Source: Lachancea dasiensis
Lineage: Eukaryota; Ascomycota; Saccharomycetes; Saccharomycetales; Saccharomycetaceae
Direction of reading: 5' to 3'
NCBI GenBank assembly: GCA_900074725.1
Contig: LT598459.1
Span: forward strand, 134,467 to 198,466
Length of the DNA: 64,000 nt
In this document: piece after piece, positions 38,795 to 48,944 of the stretch
How the letters are laid out: the number at the start of each line of letters is the position of its first letter
Position numbering within the stretch: the stretch's first letter is position 1
Notes under the pieces: model-generated
Database searches by the model: none
The model's input: only the letters and a program-made list of their open reading frames with translations
Told to the model about the DNA's origin: nothing
Made by a program: the position numbers and the translations under genes

Positions 38795-39793
38795 ATGGTC
38801 ATGCTCTCGCAACCAGAATACTCAAAAGGTAAGTCGTGACTCTTTCGAGTATCTGCATCATCAATTAATACTAACCATAACTCGTTGTCAGAGAAGAAAG
38901 TCGGTGAAGGTACCTATGCTGTGGTATACCTTGGAACTAAGCGTTCCTCTAATCGCAGGATTGCCATCAAAGAAATCAAAACGTCTGGTTTCAAAGATGG
39001 TCTCGATATGTCAGCAATCAGAGAGGTAAAATATCTTCAAGAAATGCAGCATGTCAATGTCATAGAATTGGTGGATGTATTTATGGCGCAGAATAACTTG
39101 AACCTTGTTTTGGAGTTCCTACCAGCTGATCTGGAGATGGTTATTAAAGACACCTCGATTTTATTCACGCAGGCAGATATCAAGTCGTGGCTTTTAATGA
39201 CCCTGAGAGGGGTTCACCATTGTCACCGAAACTTCATTTTACATAGGGACCTGAAGCCCAACAACTTATTACTATCACCCGATGGACAGCTGAAAATAGC
39301 AGATTTTGGTCTTGCGCGTAACATGGGCTCCCCACAAGAGTTTTTGACCAGCAATGTGGTAACACGGTGGTATAGGGCTCCAGAGCTTCTTTTCGGTGCT
39401 AGGCACTATACTGGTGCCGTAGATATGTGGTCCGTTGGTGTCATTTTTGCTGAACTGATGCTTAGGATCCCATATTTGCCAGGCAAAGATGACATAGACC
39501 AGATCGATGTTACTTTTCGGGCTCTGGGTACTCCAACAGATAAGGATTGGCCAGAGATTTCCACTTTCAGTGCATACAACAAGATTCAAATATACCCTCC
39601 TCCTTCTAGGGAAGAGCTCAGAAGGAGGTTTATTGCAGCTACAGAAAATGCCTTGGATTTGATGTCGGGAATGCTTCTCATGAACCCACACAAACGCCTC
39701 GATCCTATCCAGTGTTTGACAAGCGAGTATTTCTTGGAGCTTCCAGAGCCTACTGTGCCTTCAGAACTACCGACTCTCAAGAAGAATACCTGA
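38795..39793 (+). CDS. KIN28: TFIIH cyclin-dependent kinase Kin28 (one intron)
   Basis: Spliced CDS: exon 1 38795-38828, intron 38829-38891, exon 2 38892-39793; 311 aa (S. cerevisiae 306). Phosphorylates Ser5/Ser7 of the RNA polymerase II C-terminal domain as part of TFIIK (CDK7 family). Splicing yields MVMLSQPEYSKEKKVGEGTY, completing the glycine loop; the catalytic Lys is in IAIKEIK, then HRDLKPNN, DFG and the T-loop TSNVVTRWYRAPE. Initiation at the third codon (MLSQPEYS) is also possible. S. cerevisiae KIN28 (YDL108W) has an intron in the same place. Confidence 0.95.
38829..38891 (+). other. Spliceosomal intron of KIN28 (63 bp)
   Basis: 5' site GTAAGT (38829-38834), perfect branch sequence TACTAAC (38869-38875) and acceptor TCAG ending at 38891. 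Joining gives AAA G|AG AAG, i.e. K-E-K, in frame. Confidence 0.95.
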
Positions 39794-39803
39794 TTATCTG
39801 AAA

Positions 39804-41039
39804 TTAACCGTGGTATAATTTACGGACGTACCTCCCGATTGCCAAGCTCGAGGTTAAGCCGGGACTTTCGATGCCCAGCAAGTTCACAAATCCTGGGAAC
39901 CCATCTTCTTCGCATATGTAAAAATCTTTAAACTCCCTATCGCCGGGCTTGCTCAACTTGGGCCGAATTCCGCTGTATGCTGGCTGAAGATCGTTGCTGG
40001 TAATATGCGGGAAATAGGTTCTAATGGCCGTCGATGCAGCTTCGACGTTTGAGCAGCTAACGTCATAATCAGTTGGGTCATTCACAAATTCCAAGTCAGG
40101 ACCAAACCTTATCTGACCGTTCATGTCTAGAGTAAGGTGAGTGCCTAGCGACATTCCGTTTTTCGGTGGCACTGGATAGATAAGACGATTTACACTAGGA
40201 AATTTTGAGCCGACCAAACTAAAGTAATTTCCTTTCCCAAAAAATTGCTGACACTTTCGATGTTTTGGAAGCAGCATATTCGCTATATTGTGAGCGTATA
40301 GGCCACCTGCGTTAACCACGTTTTCAACAGAGATACTGACGGTTTCATCCGAGTTGTTCACAGTTGACTTGCAAAGTAAGCTGTAGCCCATATTCTTTAC
40401 ATGATCCATATCGATAAGCTCAGTACCAATAGCTATTTCTGCCCCGTTATTGTCTAGGTTTGTGACCAAATAGCGCATCAAAGAATGCGAGTCGATGATA
40501 CTTGAGGTAGGAGAGTTTAGAACTAACTTTCGAACACTAACATGAGGCTCTATCAACTTGGCTTCTTGCCCTGTTATGAGCTCTACTGGAAGCTCTAAAT
40601 CTTGCGTGGCCTTCTTATACAGCGCCTCTACGGCAGCTGTTTCCTCCTCCGTTTGTGCAACTATCCACTTGCCACAATTTTTCCATTCGACTCCACTATC
40701 CACGTTAGACATCTCATGATGAATAATTGCATTACCTTCCAAGCAAAATTTAGTCTTAAGTGAATTTAATGGATAGTATAAACCAGCGTGTACTACTTCA
40801 CTGTTGCGACTTGATGTCTCAAGTCCTGGGGCTACATTTTTTTCGATCAAAACAATCCGATTGCTCGGGATTTTACTCAATTCGAATGCAATGGATAGGC
40901 CGATTACCCCACCTCCTACAATGGCGTGTGAGAAGTCCGCAGCTGTAAGCAAAGTTCGCGATGTGGCTAACCCGCGCTTGAAAGTAATGCGTTTGTTAGC
41001 CAGAACCGTTTTATCAGCATTTTTCAATGATTTGAGCAT
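39804..41039 (-). CDS. L-2-hydroxyglutarate dehydrogenase-like FAD oxidoreductase
   Basis: 411 aa. The N-terminal ~35 residues are basic and hydroxylated, like a mitochondrial presequence. The FAD Rossmann motif VGGGVIGLSIA (41-51), the acidic residue E66 in VLIEK and the block SSRNSEVVHAGLYY (76-89) are the hallmarks of the L2HGDH/LhgO branch of the DAO superfamily, and the C-terminal AYSGIRPKL and LLGIESPGLTSSLAIG agree. Such enzymes oxidise L-2-hydroxyglutarate, a by-product of malate dehydrogenase, back to 2-oxoglutarate. S. cerevisiae has no orthologue; the gene sits between KIN28 and MSS2 (YDL108/107). The substrate is inferred from family. Its stop is 10 bp from the KIN28 stop. Confidence 0.85.
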   Translation of the reverse strand: MLKSLKNADKTVLANKRITFKRGLATSRTLLTAADFSHAIVGGGVIGLSIAFELSKIPSNRIVLIEKNVAPGLETSSRNSEVVHAGLYYPLNSLKTKFCLEGNAIIHHEMSNVDSGVEWKNCGKWIVAQTEEETAAVEALYKKATQDLELPVELITGQEAKLIEPHVSVRKLVLNSPTSSIIDSHSLMRYLVTNLDNNGAEIAIGTELIDMDHVKNMGYSLLCKSTVNNSDETVSISVENVVNAGGLYAHNIANMLLPKHRKCQQFFGKGNYFSLVGSKFPSVNRLIYPVPPKNGMSLGTHLTLDMNGQIRFGPDLEFVNDPTDYDVSCSNVEAASTAIRTYFPHITSNDLQPAYSGIRPKLSKPGDREFKDFYICEEDGFPGFVNLLGIESPGLTSSLAIGRYVRKLYHG

Positions 41040-41266
41040 GACACTCGCTTGGTGGCTTGGTGACCAATAGACAACCGAATGGCCAGGTGATGACTATGGT
41101 AAGATTCCCTTCTTTTGGCCCGACAGGCGTAATGGTTCTCCAGGACAATTGTAATTAAAAAAATGTAAAATACGTAAATCATCGCATGGCATCGCTGATC
41201 CACGACAAGGACAAGACAACAATCCAACGAGGTATTCTCGGAAAAGCTATTCTGCTCATCTTTTCA

Positions 41267-42397
41267 ATGTCCTTAACCTTGAGAGTGCACCTCAAAAGAT
41301 TTCAAAGTTCACTGTCCTCCCAACGTCCTCCCTTTTACACAGTGTTCCCAACCAAAAAACTGGTAAATCGTTTTTTATTTGACCTCGACAGTAAGCTGAC
41401 GTTTGCCAAACTATACCCAGTTTACGAGTCAATCTACGAGTCATTGGCACCAAATGGGACGCCTGCCCATGTCCCCTCCTCATTCCAGGCCGACGACATC
41501 ATGATAATGAAGAAAGTATTGGAAAGGCTACGACGTCGCACCAAGAGCATCAATAAGAATCTGATTGGATTGGAAAATGAATTACTAGACAGGGCTGCGG
41601 AGATGGGGAATAATGATGCGATTTCTTCGCTTGCATTTGACGTTTTGAGAAATCCTGCGAGGTCTGCGCCGGAGGATGTGGTTCATGCCAAGACGCTCAT
41701 CAAGCAGCTATACAAAATGGGTCACCCATTGACTATAAAGCTTACAGGAGATCTTGCATTTGACAATAATGACCTCCTTAATGCAGAAAAATATTTCAAC
41801 CAGTTTTTAGAGGTCGAGATCGACACTATTCGGGCAGGAGAAGTTTACTGCAAGCTTGGAACAATTAGCTTCAAAAAACCAGATTTGCAAGAAGCTGAAC
41901 GGAAGTTTTTAGAAAGTGTTCGTTTGGCCCCACTAGAAAATGTAGTGCTGTCTTATTACCACCTCGCACAGTTGTATATGGACTCTGAACCGGTAAAGGC
42001 GCGATCGTTAATGGAGAGTGCAGCAAGTGAAGGGTTTAAAGAATCTTTTCAAATGTTGGGATTTCTAGAAATGAACTACTTTCATGAGTATCAAAAAGCT
42101 CTTCAGTGGTTTAAACTGGGGATGGAGTTATACGACATTGAGTGTTTCATAGGCTATTTTGATTGCTCACTAAAGCTGAATGCCCCAAGGCGTGCGAAGA
42201 ATTGCCTAGATAGCATGTCCAAATTGTCCAAGACAAATGAATCGTCTGCTGCTGTTTTCCAGAGTTTTTTGAATTCCCGGCAGGCTCAGATTACAAGACT
42301 CAAATCTTGTTTAACGGATCCGTTCTTCAAATATTCTCCTGAGAAGCACAGTGGGGAGATTACAGCTGTATCTGAGAAAAACCGATGGGAACTGTAG
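41267..42397 (+). CDS. MSS2: Mitochondrial Cox2 export factor Mss2
   Basis: 376 aa from the ATG at 41267 (S. cerevisiae about 351). Matrix-side inner-membrane protein needed to translocate the Cox2 C-terminal tail. From this start the N-terminus MSLTLRVHLKRFQSSLSSQR is a typical basic presequence. An earlier in-frame ATG at 41186 would add 27 residues with acidic ones and is less likely. The rest is TPR/Sel1-like helical repeats (GDLAFDNNDLLNAEKYFNQF, AERKFLESVRLAPLENVVLS). Assigned mainly from length, topology and position (YDL107W). Confidence 0.82.
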   Translation: MSLTLRVHLKRFQSSLSSQRPPFYTVFPTKKLVNRFLFDLDSKLTFAKLYPVYESIYESLAPNGTPAHVPSSFQADDIMIMKKVLERLRRRTKSINKNLIGLENELLDRAAEMGNNDAISSLAFDVLRNPARSAPEDVVHAKTLIKQLYKMGHPLTIKLTGDLAFDNNDLLNAEKYFNQFLEVEIDTIRAGEVYCKLGTISFKKPDLQEAERKFLESVRLAPLENVVLSYYHLAQLYMDSEPVKARSLMESAASEGFKESFQMLGFLEMNYFHEYQKALQWFKLGMELYDIECFIGYFDCSLKLNAPRRAKNCLDSMSKLSKTNESSAAVFQSFLNSRQAQITRLKSCLTDPFFKYSPEKHSGEITAVSEKNRWEL

Positions 42398-42407
42398 TCA
42401 AGCGACG

Positions 42408-44270
42408 CTATATCCATGGTGGTTTGTGATATACGACAACGTCTCCAGCCCTTTTCGAATCCCAATGGCTGAGGGTATTAAAATACCTGACCTCCTTTCT
42501 GTATCCGGTATCCTGAAGAAACTCATCCATGAACACCTCGTCAAGGTGCTGAAAGATTACCAGATATTCGGGCCACTCATGGGAGTAGGATTTGCCGGGT
42601 GACCTTAGGCTTCTACGGAAAACTGGGGGAAAGTTTTGATAAACAAACTTGGGTATGTTGTCGTAAAGGTAATCGCTTTCATCCATATATGATGGCAGTT
42701 TGATGGCAGCATCAGGGTCTGACAAAAGATGGAGAGGGGGTTCGCAAGATATGGCCCAGATATCATGGATGTCACTCCGGTGAATGAAGGATTGCCCGGG
42801 GGTGGAGTGACAGGGCATCACAAAACCAACGCTGTGAAGGTCAGGAACATGGTGTAGGAACTTCACAACGCGAATGACACCGGATTCGTGGAAGCATGAG
42901 AGGAGCAGGGCTGTAAGTAATGATGTGAAGGGAATAATCCAATAATACCATTGGGGTTGGCAATGAGGCCGGGAGTCTCTAAATGAAAACAATTTCAAAG
43001 TAGCAATACTAGAGATCACTAGGAAAAGCGGCTGCAGATTATAAAGGAAGCGAAATTCCTTGTGTCCAATCAACGAGTATAAGGCGATATTAACTATGAT
43101 GATTGCTTTTATCAATTGCAACGGATCGGCTAAGCCGAATAGCTTATGGCTCTCGGCCCTCAGTGATACAAACCCATAGATCAAAACAGGAAACGAGTAG
43201 CCCGCGATGAGAGGGACGCTTTGCAAAATGTGAAAATGCCATGGGGCTGTACCGTAAAATGTAGAGAGGGCGCTGGTGTAGTTGAAGTTGATGAATCTGG
43301 CCGCTGGAAGAAATAGCTCGCCATAGAAATAGTAATCGATGGCAGTGGTGAAAAAAACAGTAGCCATTAGTGTTAAACATACTTTGGCAATTAGTTTTGC
43401 GAGCAAAGCATATTTGCGTTTGGATAAGAGAGTCCACGATAAGCACAGGCCCATGGGTAGCCATATGAAGGCATTAGTTGGTCTTTGAATGCACAGAAAG
43501 ATACCACAAAGTAAGCTCTTTGTGAAAGCAGTGCCCTCTACGTGCTCGCCATTCGTCCAATCCCAAAAATAAAATGCAATACTTGTGAGGTCCATTTCAA
43601 AAGTGTTCACGAAAGTCCTGGTGATCATGAAGCAATTGAAAAAATTAGTGGAAGAAAGCACCATTGCACTGAATCTGACTTGGGCGCGTTGATCTAATGC
43701 ACTCTTTTTTCCTCCAAAGCACATATTATAGATCCTTTCAGTAAACTTAATTGCATAGAATTCCCCAACTCCGGCAAAAACTGCCATAAGGAGTTTGGGG
43801 CCGTAAATGACACCTTGGTACTCGACGAACCGCTGAATTTCTTGTGGGAAGCTGCGCATTTCAGCTGCCATGCTCCACGCCAAAGTGGAATCAGGAACAA
43901 GTTTGCTCGCTCCCAGTACGAAAACATCGACATGAATGGCCACCAGATGAGACATAGCCTTCGCAAGAAGTGAAACTGCTCTATAGACCAGCTCAAAAAC
44001 AAATGGAAAAGCGTAGCTTCGAAGTCCATATTCCCATTCCCAAGTCAGTTGCCCGTAACCAAACGCTTTGACATGAGCCGGCTCCAACGATTGCCAAAAC
44101 TCGTCGGGTTGAAAGAAAGAATTCACAAAAAAGGCATTGGCGAACCTAAACAAAACCAAAGCTCTTAATATCGATTTATTTGAAAGGTGCGAGTACGTGA
44201 AAGGCTTACAGGAAGTTTTGATTCGGCTCTCTGGACCATGCGTGCTCTGTGAATATGCTGTCATCACCAT
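42408..44270 (-). CDS. GPI10: GPI mannosyltransferase III (Gpi10)
   Basis: 620 aa (S. cerevisiae 616). ER multi-membrane GT22 enzyme that adds the third mannose to GPI precursors using dolichol-phosphate-mannose. The first lumenal loop has NSFFQPDEFWQSLEPAH, the conserved acidic motif of GPI mannosyltransferases (PIG-B/Alg9 family), followed by WEWEYGLRSYAFP. About ten hydrophobic segments follow, with GHKEFRFLYNLQP in a C-terminal loop. ATG at 44270, or the third codon at 44264. Shares a 76-bp promoter with HUL5; its stop is 10 bp from MSS2. Matches YGL142C. Confidence 0.95.
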   Translation of the reverse strand: MVMTAYSQSTHGPESRIKTSCKPFTYSHLSNKSILRALVLFRFANAFFVNSFFQPDEFWQSLEPAHVKAFGYGQLTWEWEYGLRSYAFPFVFELVYRAVSLLAKAMSHLVAIHVDVFVLGASKLVPDSTLAWSMAAEMRSFPQEIQRFVEYQGVIYGPKLLMAVFAGVGEFYAIKFTERIYNMCFGGKKSALDQRAQVRFSAMVLSSTNFFNCFMITRTFVNTFEMDLTSIAFYFWDWTNGEHVEGTAFTKSLLCGIFLCIQRPTNAFIWLPMGLCLSWTLLSKRKYALLAKLIAKVCLTLMATVFFTTAIDYYFYGELFLPAARFINFNYTSALSTFYGTAPWHFHILQSVPLIAGYSFPVLIYGFVSLRAESHKLFGLADPLQLIKAIIIVNIALYSLIGHKEFRFLYNLQPLFLVISSIATLKLFSFRDSRPHCQPQWYYWIIPFTSLLTALLLSCFHESGVIRVVKFLHHVPDLHSVGFVMPCHSTPGQSFIHRSDIHDIWAISCEPPLHLLSDPDAAIKLPSYMDESDYLYDNIPKFVYQNFPPVFRRSLRSPGKSYSHEWPEYLVIFQHLDEVFMDEFLQDTGYRKEVRYFNTLSHWDSKRAGDVVVYHKPPWI

Positions 44271-44279
44271 TTCTTTATG

Positions 44280-44293
44280 TTATATATATATTA
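44280..44293. promoter_or_regulatory. TATA run in the 76-bp divergent GPI10/HUL5 promoter
   Basis: An alternating TA run ending in TTA lies 10-25 bp upstream of the GPI10 ATG and about 55 bp upstream of the HUL5 ATG. The spacer between the two starts is only 76 bp, so transcripts of each gene are likely to begin close to or inside the other's 5' end. Confidence 0.4.
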
Positions 44294-44346
44294 AAATGAA
44301 GGAATCAGTTACTGGAAATCTACATTATAACATGCTGCCATCAAAG

Positions 44347-47076
44347 ATGCTAAACTTCTCTGGTCAAACTAAGCGGCGAAATGTCAATTTGGGTACCAGA
44401 GCAGCGAGATCGAAACAAGATCTTCTAAGTCAAGCAAGCAAGGAGCGAGAAAAACGAGCATTGGCAAGGAGAGATGATGAAAGTGCACTGTTGATTCAAA
44501 AATCCATTAGACGACATTTGAGCAACAGAACCTTATTCAAGTTTTTAATTACAGACCTGAACTCATCAAAAGCCGTTAAGCTGACTACTGCCTATGGACA
44601 GTCACTTTTCCCTTTTTTAGAAGACCATGAGTTAGTTGAGATTCTGCAGAAAGTAATCAACAAGGGACAAACTGCTTTAAATGAAAGCCTGTGTCGAATG
44701 GTAAGAGCTCTTGGAACCCGGAGCTCAACGGAGGATCTTTTCATGGCGGTTTGGGCCGCGTTTAACATCAATTGTTCCACAGGAACTGAGTTTGTATCAG
44801 CAATTGTGGACTTGGTGACATCTGCGCCCTATGCCATTCCTGAAAAAGCCCTGGATGGACTTGTACAGCTCATAGAAGACTTTGGGATTCCACAAGATAG
44901 CCGGGTAGTATCTCTTTTGGGGATTCCTCGCAAAGACGTGCAAAAGGCGGAAAACCTTCAATATTTCTTGCTTGCGCTGGGGCTGAAGTGCTCTCTAGAA
45001 AAAATTCCCATCAATTGGGCTACGCCTTACCTGATAGAGAATTTGTCGTGTTTGTTTATTAACCTCCCTGTGGAGCGACGGGAGAACTACTGTCATTATA
45101 TTGTCAACTGTTTACCATTGGTTGACGAAGGAGCGTTGAAAGATGCCACTTATTTCAAGGAGTTATACACAAGAGATTTCGTGGATATGATTATGTTGTC
45201 CGAGCTCGAGAAAGTGTTCAGCATGCTCTCAACTTTCATAAGCCGCGCACCGACCGTGGACTGTAAAAACACCGTTTTGGTTGGCTTAGTAGCAAGACCT
45301 CAGTTTATGGTTCAGGCTCATAAAGCTATTTTCATCTCCTCTGGAAGTAGTATTATTCCTAGAACTGGAGCTTTACTTCTAGTTGAAATGCTTAACATTT
45401 ATTTGTCAGTTGCCAGCGATTTTGAAATCATGCATAACACCGAATCTTACCCGCTGAACTATCTGTTGGAAATGACGGATTACCTGAAGCTTGTATGCTT
45501 TAAAAGTCTTTGGGATTTGGAAGAAGAGAGCCATGCTCTTCCTGATACGTTTTTGAAGACACTCAAAAAGATTCATGTTCGAGACTCGAGATTAAATTTC
45601 TCTCCCCGTTCAATGGATTCTGATTATTGGAGTGTGACTGATGTCAATTTTGTTAGTATCAACATTACAAAATACATTGAAGATTACGAATCTTTTTATC
45701 GTAGCCGTGTTGATGACCTCGAGATAAGAGATGAAGATGTTGATGGTATGCAACTTTTTGAGATTAAGCGAGAGCTACGATACGAATTTTTAATTGAGGT
45801 TCAAAAATCGTTTGGAAATCGAGCAACTACGAGACAATTCAGGAAATTGAATGTACTTTCACAGGCGCCCTTTTTCATACCTTTTCAGCAACGGGTAGAA
45901 TGGCTCTATTTTCTTATTTCGCTAGACCACAAGCGTCTGAATATAGATGGTAACGATATCTCGAGCATGTTTGCTCCTTGGCATGCCAATTCCCCTTCCT
46001 CGAAGCAGACTGCCACAATTTCTCGGGAGCACCTTTTAGAAGATGCTTTCAATGCCTACAACCCTATTGGTGAAAATTTCAAATCAAAGCTTTCTGTTAC
46101 GTTCGTTAGTGAGTTTGGGCCAGAAGCAGGTATCGATGGCGGAGGAATCACAAAGGAATTCTTAACTAGTGTCTCAGATCAAGGATTTAAAGATGAAAAG
46201 TATCATCTTTTTGAGGAAAATGAGCACCATGAAATTTACCCCTCAGCCAGCATACATTCTTCGAAACACCTCAAATACCTTTGGTTTCTGGGGAAAGTTC
46301 TGGGCAAATGCCTATACGATCATGTATTGATTGATGTAACGTTTGCCGATTTCTTTCTGAAGAAGCTACTAAACGTGAACCAAATGAATTCATCTTTTGA
46401 TGATCTCGCTAGTTTTGACGCCTCTCTTTATACCAATTTGGCGCGGTTAATCAAGATGAACTCCAGCGAGTTACAAGCGTTAGGATTGAGGTTCGAAATA
46501 ACTGACAACGAATCGTTGCAGACCGTAGACTTAATACCCAGCGGCGCAGATACAGCTGTAACCAAAACAAATGTCCTGCAATATTTGCTTGCCGTGGCAG
46601 ATTATAAACTGAACCGGAAGTTACGCCTCGGCACCCGCTCCTTCACTGGCGGACTCTACACCATCGTTCCACCACATTGGCTTGAAATGTTTAGCTCAAT
46701 CGAGCTTCAGATGCTGATTTCCGGAGGAGGAAAGGACATAGATCTCACTGATCTTCACAAACACACAGAATATGGCGACTATTCTGAGCAAGATCAGACC
46801 ATTAAGGATTTCTGGTCCATTTTGGCTGATTTTGATTCCCAAGATCGACTGAAATTTGTTAAGTTTGTCACATCTGTTCCGAGAGCTCCTTTGCAAGGAT
46901 TCAGGGCTCTTAATCCTCTTTTTGGAATACGAAACGCTGGCTCCGATGTGACCAGACTTCCAACGGCATCAACTTGTGTTAATTTGCTCAAATTGCCCGA
47001 CTATCAGAACCGTGAGCTATTGAAAACAAAGTTGCTATATGCAATCACTGCAGAGGCAAGGTTTGATCTATCGTGA
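44347..47076 (+). CDS. HUL5: HECT-type ubiquitin ligase Hul5
   Basis: 909 aa from the ATG at 44347 (S. cerevisiae 910). Proteasome-associated E4-type ligase that extends ubiquitin chains and acts on misfolded proteins after heat shock. From this start, MLNFSGQTKRRNVNLGTR matches the conserved Hul5 opening; the open frame reaches back to 44137 but would overlap GPI10. An IQ-like motif (LLIQKSIRRHL) lies near residue 50. The HECT domain fills about the last 350 residues (GIDGGGITKEFL, KVLGKCLYDHVLIDV), with the ubiquitin-accepting Cys877 in STCVNLLKLPDY. Matches YGL141W. Confidence 0.95.
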   Translation: MLNFSGQTKRRNVNLGTRAARSKQDLLSQASKEREKRALARRDDESALLIQKSIRRHLSNRTLFKFLITDLNSSKAVKLTTAYGQSLFPFLEDHELVEILQKVINKGQTALNESLCRMVRALGTRSSTEDLFMAVWAAFNINCSTGTEFVSAIVDLVTSAPYAIPEKALDGLVQLIEDFGIPQDSRVVSLLGIPRKDVQKAENLQYFLLALGLKCSLEKIPINWATPYLIENLSCLFINLPVERRENYCHYIVNCLPLVDEGALKDATYFKELYTRDFVDMIMLSELEKVFSMLSTFISRAPTVDCKNTVLVGLVARPQFMVQAHKAIFISSGSSIIPRTGALLLVEMLNIYLSVASDFEIMHNTESYPLNYLLEMTDYLKLVCFKSLWDLEEESHALPDTFLKTLKKIHVRDSRLNFSPRSMDSDYWSVTDVNFVSINITKYIEDYESFYRSRVDDLEIRDEDVDGMQLFEIKRELRYEFLIEVQKSFGNRATTRQFRKLNVLSQAPFFIPFQQRVEWLYFLISLDHKRLNIDGNDISSMFAPWHANSPSSKQTATISREHLLEDAFNAYNPIGENFKSKLSVTFVSEFGPEAGIDGGGITKEFLTSVSDQGFKDEKYHLFEENEHHEIYPSASIHSSKHLKYLWFLGKVLGKCLYDHVLIDVTFADFFLKKLLNVNQMNSSFDDLASFDASLYTNLARLIKMNSSELQALGLRFEITDNESLQTVDLIPSGADTAVTKTNVLQYLLAVADYKLNRKLRLGTRSFTGGLYTIVPPHWLEMFSSIELQMLISGGGKDIDLTDLHKHTEYGDYSEQDQTIKDFWSILADFDSQDRLKFVKFVTSVPRAPLQGFRALNPLFGIRNAGSDVTRLPTASTCVNLLKLPDYQNRELLKTKLLYAITAEARFDLS

Positions 47077-47274
47077 AAAGCGCAGGTAGCCCACGGAAGC
47101 TTCAGTCTCGACAGAATGTGATGATGGTTCATATGCCTGCTACTCTATGTCACTATTGACGTTATTTTCATGAGAGATTAACTATTAAACAATCCGTGCC
47201 ATCAACTCGAAGACAAAGGCCATCTTGTAGAGGTGCTCCAATCATTAGCACCACTTCGACCTCTACCTACGAGT

Positions 47275-48792
47275 ATGGATAACTCTCAACTGCTCCGAAA
47301 GGTATGCTTTAGTGTTTTGGCGAGTTCCATGTCGTGGAAGCAGGCACAGGGGAGTATAGTAGTGGCTGAGCGTGGCGATCAGAGATATGTGCCCTCAGGG
47401 CCCTACGACGGTGGTGAACCCGAAGATTTGGACGTGGATCTCATCATATTCAGCCTTGCCTTTATGCTGACGTGTTACCTGGTATTGACGATCGTGTACT
47501 TCGTCGTTAAATACTTTCTAAGGAGATATTTCACTTCTGGCATTGTTTTGGGAAGTGACAGCGAACGCAGTGTGACAGGGGCCTTGGGAACCGCTAGATG
47601 GCCCAACACGCTAGATGATGCCGAGGCAGTACGTGACAAGCTAGCCAAAATGTCTCCCGAGGAGCAGTTTTATTACAAACAGGGCGAGGAATTCATCCGA
47701 CAGAATCCACCACTGCTCATCCCCGAGCAGACTACAAACTCTGCTGATGAAACCCAGGTAGATCCTATTATCAACGAACAGACACTGCAATTCATTGATG
47801 AGGAAGGCGCATCTGCTTGGGAATTTCAACCCGACCCAAAATTGCCCAACGACAGCATCCTCATTGAGAATAAAAGCGAGATCACATTTCTTAACTACAA
47901 CTACGATGCATCCGTAATGACTAATCTTCCGATTCCACGTCTCAATCGAGTCTACTATTGCGAGTTCAAAATTTTTGAGTTGAACACTGCTGGCAGTAAT
48001 AACAACCATCTCTTCAATAATGAAACCGTATCGTTTGGGCTCTCTACTTCTCCGTATCCATACTTCAGACTTCCGGGTCGGCACCACCATTCGGTGGCAT
48101 ATGACTCCACTGGCGCTCGTCGGCTGAATGATTCGTTCGAATTAAGTGCTGAGCTGGCGTCCATATTTCCGCGTTGTGAAAAGGGCGATGTTATTGGTAT
48201 TGGGTATCGAACAAATAGCGGAACTGTTTTTTTCACTCGGAATGGTAAAAAACTAAGTGAAAAATCTATCGGTGGTCATATTAAGGGCTGGAAATTCAAG
48301 TACGTTTATCCCATAGTAGGATCCAATGTGCCTTGTAAGATTCACGTTAACTTTGGTACTTATGGGTTTGTCTTTATCGAAGCGAACGTGAAGAAGTGGG
48401 GGTATGCCAAGTCGCACGGTATGAAGCTTCCTCCACCCTCTTATGACGATTACGGTCAGGATGTACTGCTGGAAAGTAGTTACGAAGATGAAGCATCCGA
48501 CAACGAAAGCATTTCAACAAGCGACGGAGACATAATAGACCAGGATGGGCATTTACTGCCACCTCCGCCAGGCTTTGAGTTCAGCATTTCTCCTCAGCCC
48601 TCAATCTCTGGTCAGTTCACCTTGAATACAATGCCAGCGGAACCACCGACATATGCATCCGACGAACAAAATGCAGTTGCAGAATCGGAGACATTAGCTC
48701 AATTGGAAGAGCTTTCAAATGGTGACGTTTTAGATGATGCTTATGAGGGAAATGACTTAAGGAAAAATACCATGGCGAACCAGTTTTTGTGA
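47275..48792 (+). CDS. EAR1: Rsp5 adaptor with SPRY domain (Ssh4/Ear1)
   Basis: 505 aa from the first ATG (47275). Single-pass membrane adaptor that recruits the Rsp5 ubiquitin ligase to cargo at endosomes and vacuole. One transmembrane segment (about 55-80: LIIFSLAFMLTCYLVLTIVY). A SPRY domain at about 210-375 (YYCEFKIFEL, GIGYRTNSGTVFFTRNGKK). Two PPxY motifs for Rsp5 WW domains: PPSY at 387-390 and PPTY at 457-460. S. cerevisiae has two copies, SSH4 (YKL124W) and EAR1 (YMR171C); position beside ALD genes, CEP3 and MLH1 matches the EAR1 locus. The symbol is by synteny; the gene is equally related to SSH4. Confidence 0.88.
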   Translation: MDNSQLLRKVCFSVLASSMSWKQAQGSIVVAERGDQRYVPSGPYDGGEPEDLDVDLIIFSLAFMLTCYLVLTIVYFVVKYFLRRYFTSGIVLGSDSERSVTGALGTARWPNTLDDAEAVRDKLAKMSPEEQFYYKQGEEFIRQNPPLLIPEQTTNSADETQVDPIINEQTLQFIDEEGASAWEFQPDPKLPNDSILIENKSEITFLNYNYDASVMTNLPIPRLNRVYYCEFKIFELNTAGSNNNHLFNNETVSFGLSTSPYPYFRLPGRHHHSVAYDSTGARRLNDSFELSAELASIFPRCEKGDVIGIGYRTNSGTVFFTRNGKKLSEKSIGGHIKGWKFKYVYPIVGSNVPCKIHVNFGTYGFVFIEANVKKWGYAKSHGMKLPPPSYDDYGQDVLLESSYEDEASDNESISTSDGDIIDQDGHLLPPPPGFEFSISPQPSISGQFTLNTMPAEPPTYASDEQNAVAESETLAQLEELSNGDVLDDAYEGNDLRKNTMANQFL

Positions 48793-48944
48793 AGCGGCTC
48801 TAATCCTATCTACCACACATTTTGAGGGGCGGGGAGCTATTGCGGGCGCTTATAAGTAAGATTTTCGTCTAACATATGTAAGGTGATTGCTTGCTTGATC
48901 GATAATACAATGCTATTAATGTATGGAAAATGCTGTTGAAGCGT

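Noticed and set aside
41186-41266. Upstream ATG of MSS2
   Set aside because: It would put acidic residues ahead of a good mitochondrial presequence; kept only as an alternative start.
44137-44346. 70-codon N-terminal extension of HUL5
   Set aside because: It would overlap the GPI10 start region on the other strand and is not part of the conserved Hul5 N-terminus, which begins MLNFSGQT at 44347.
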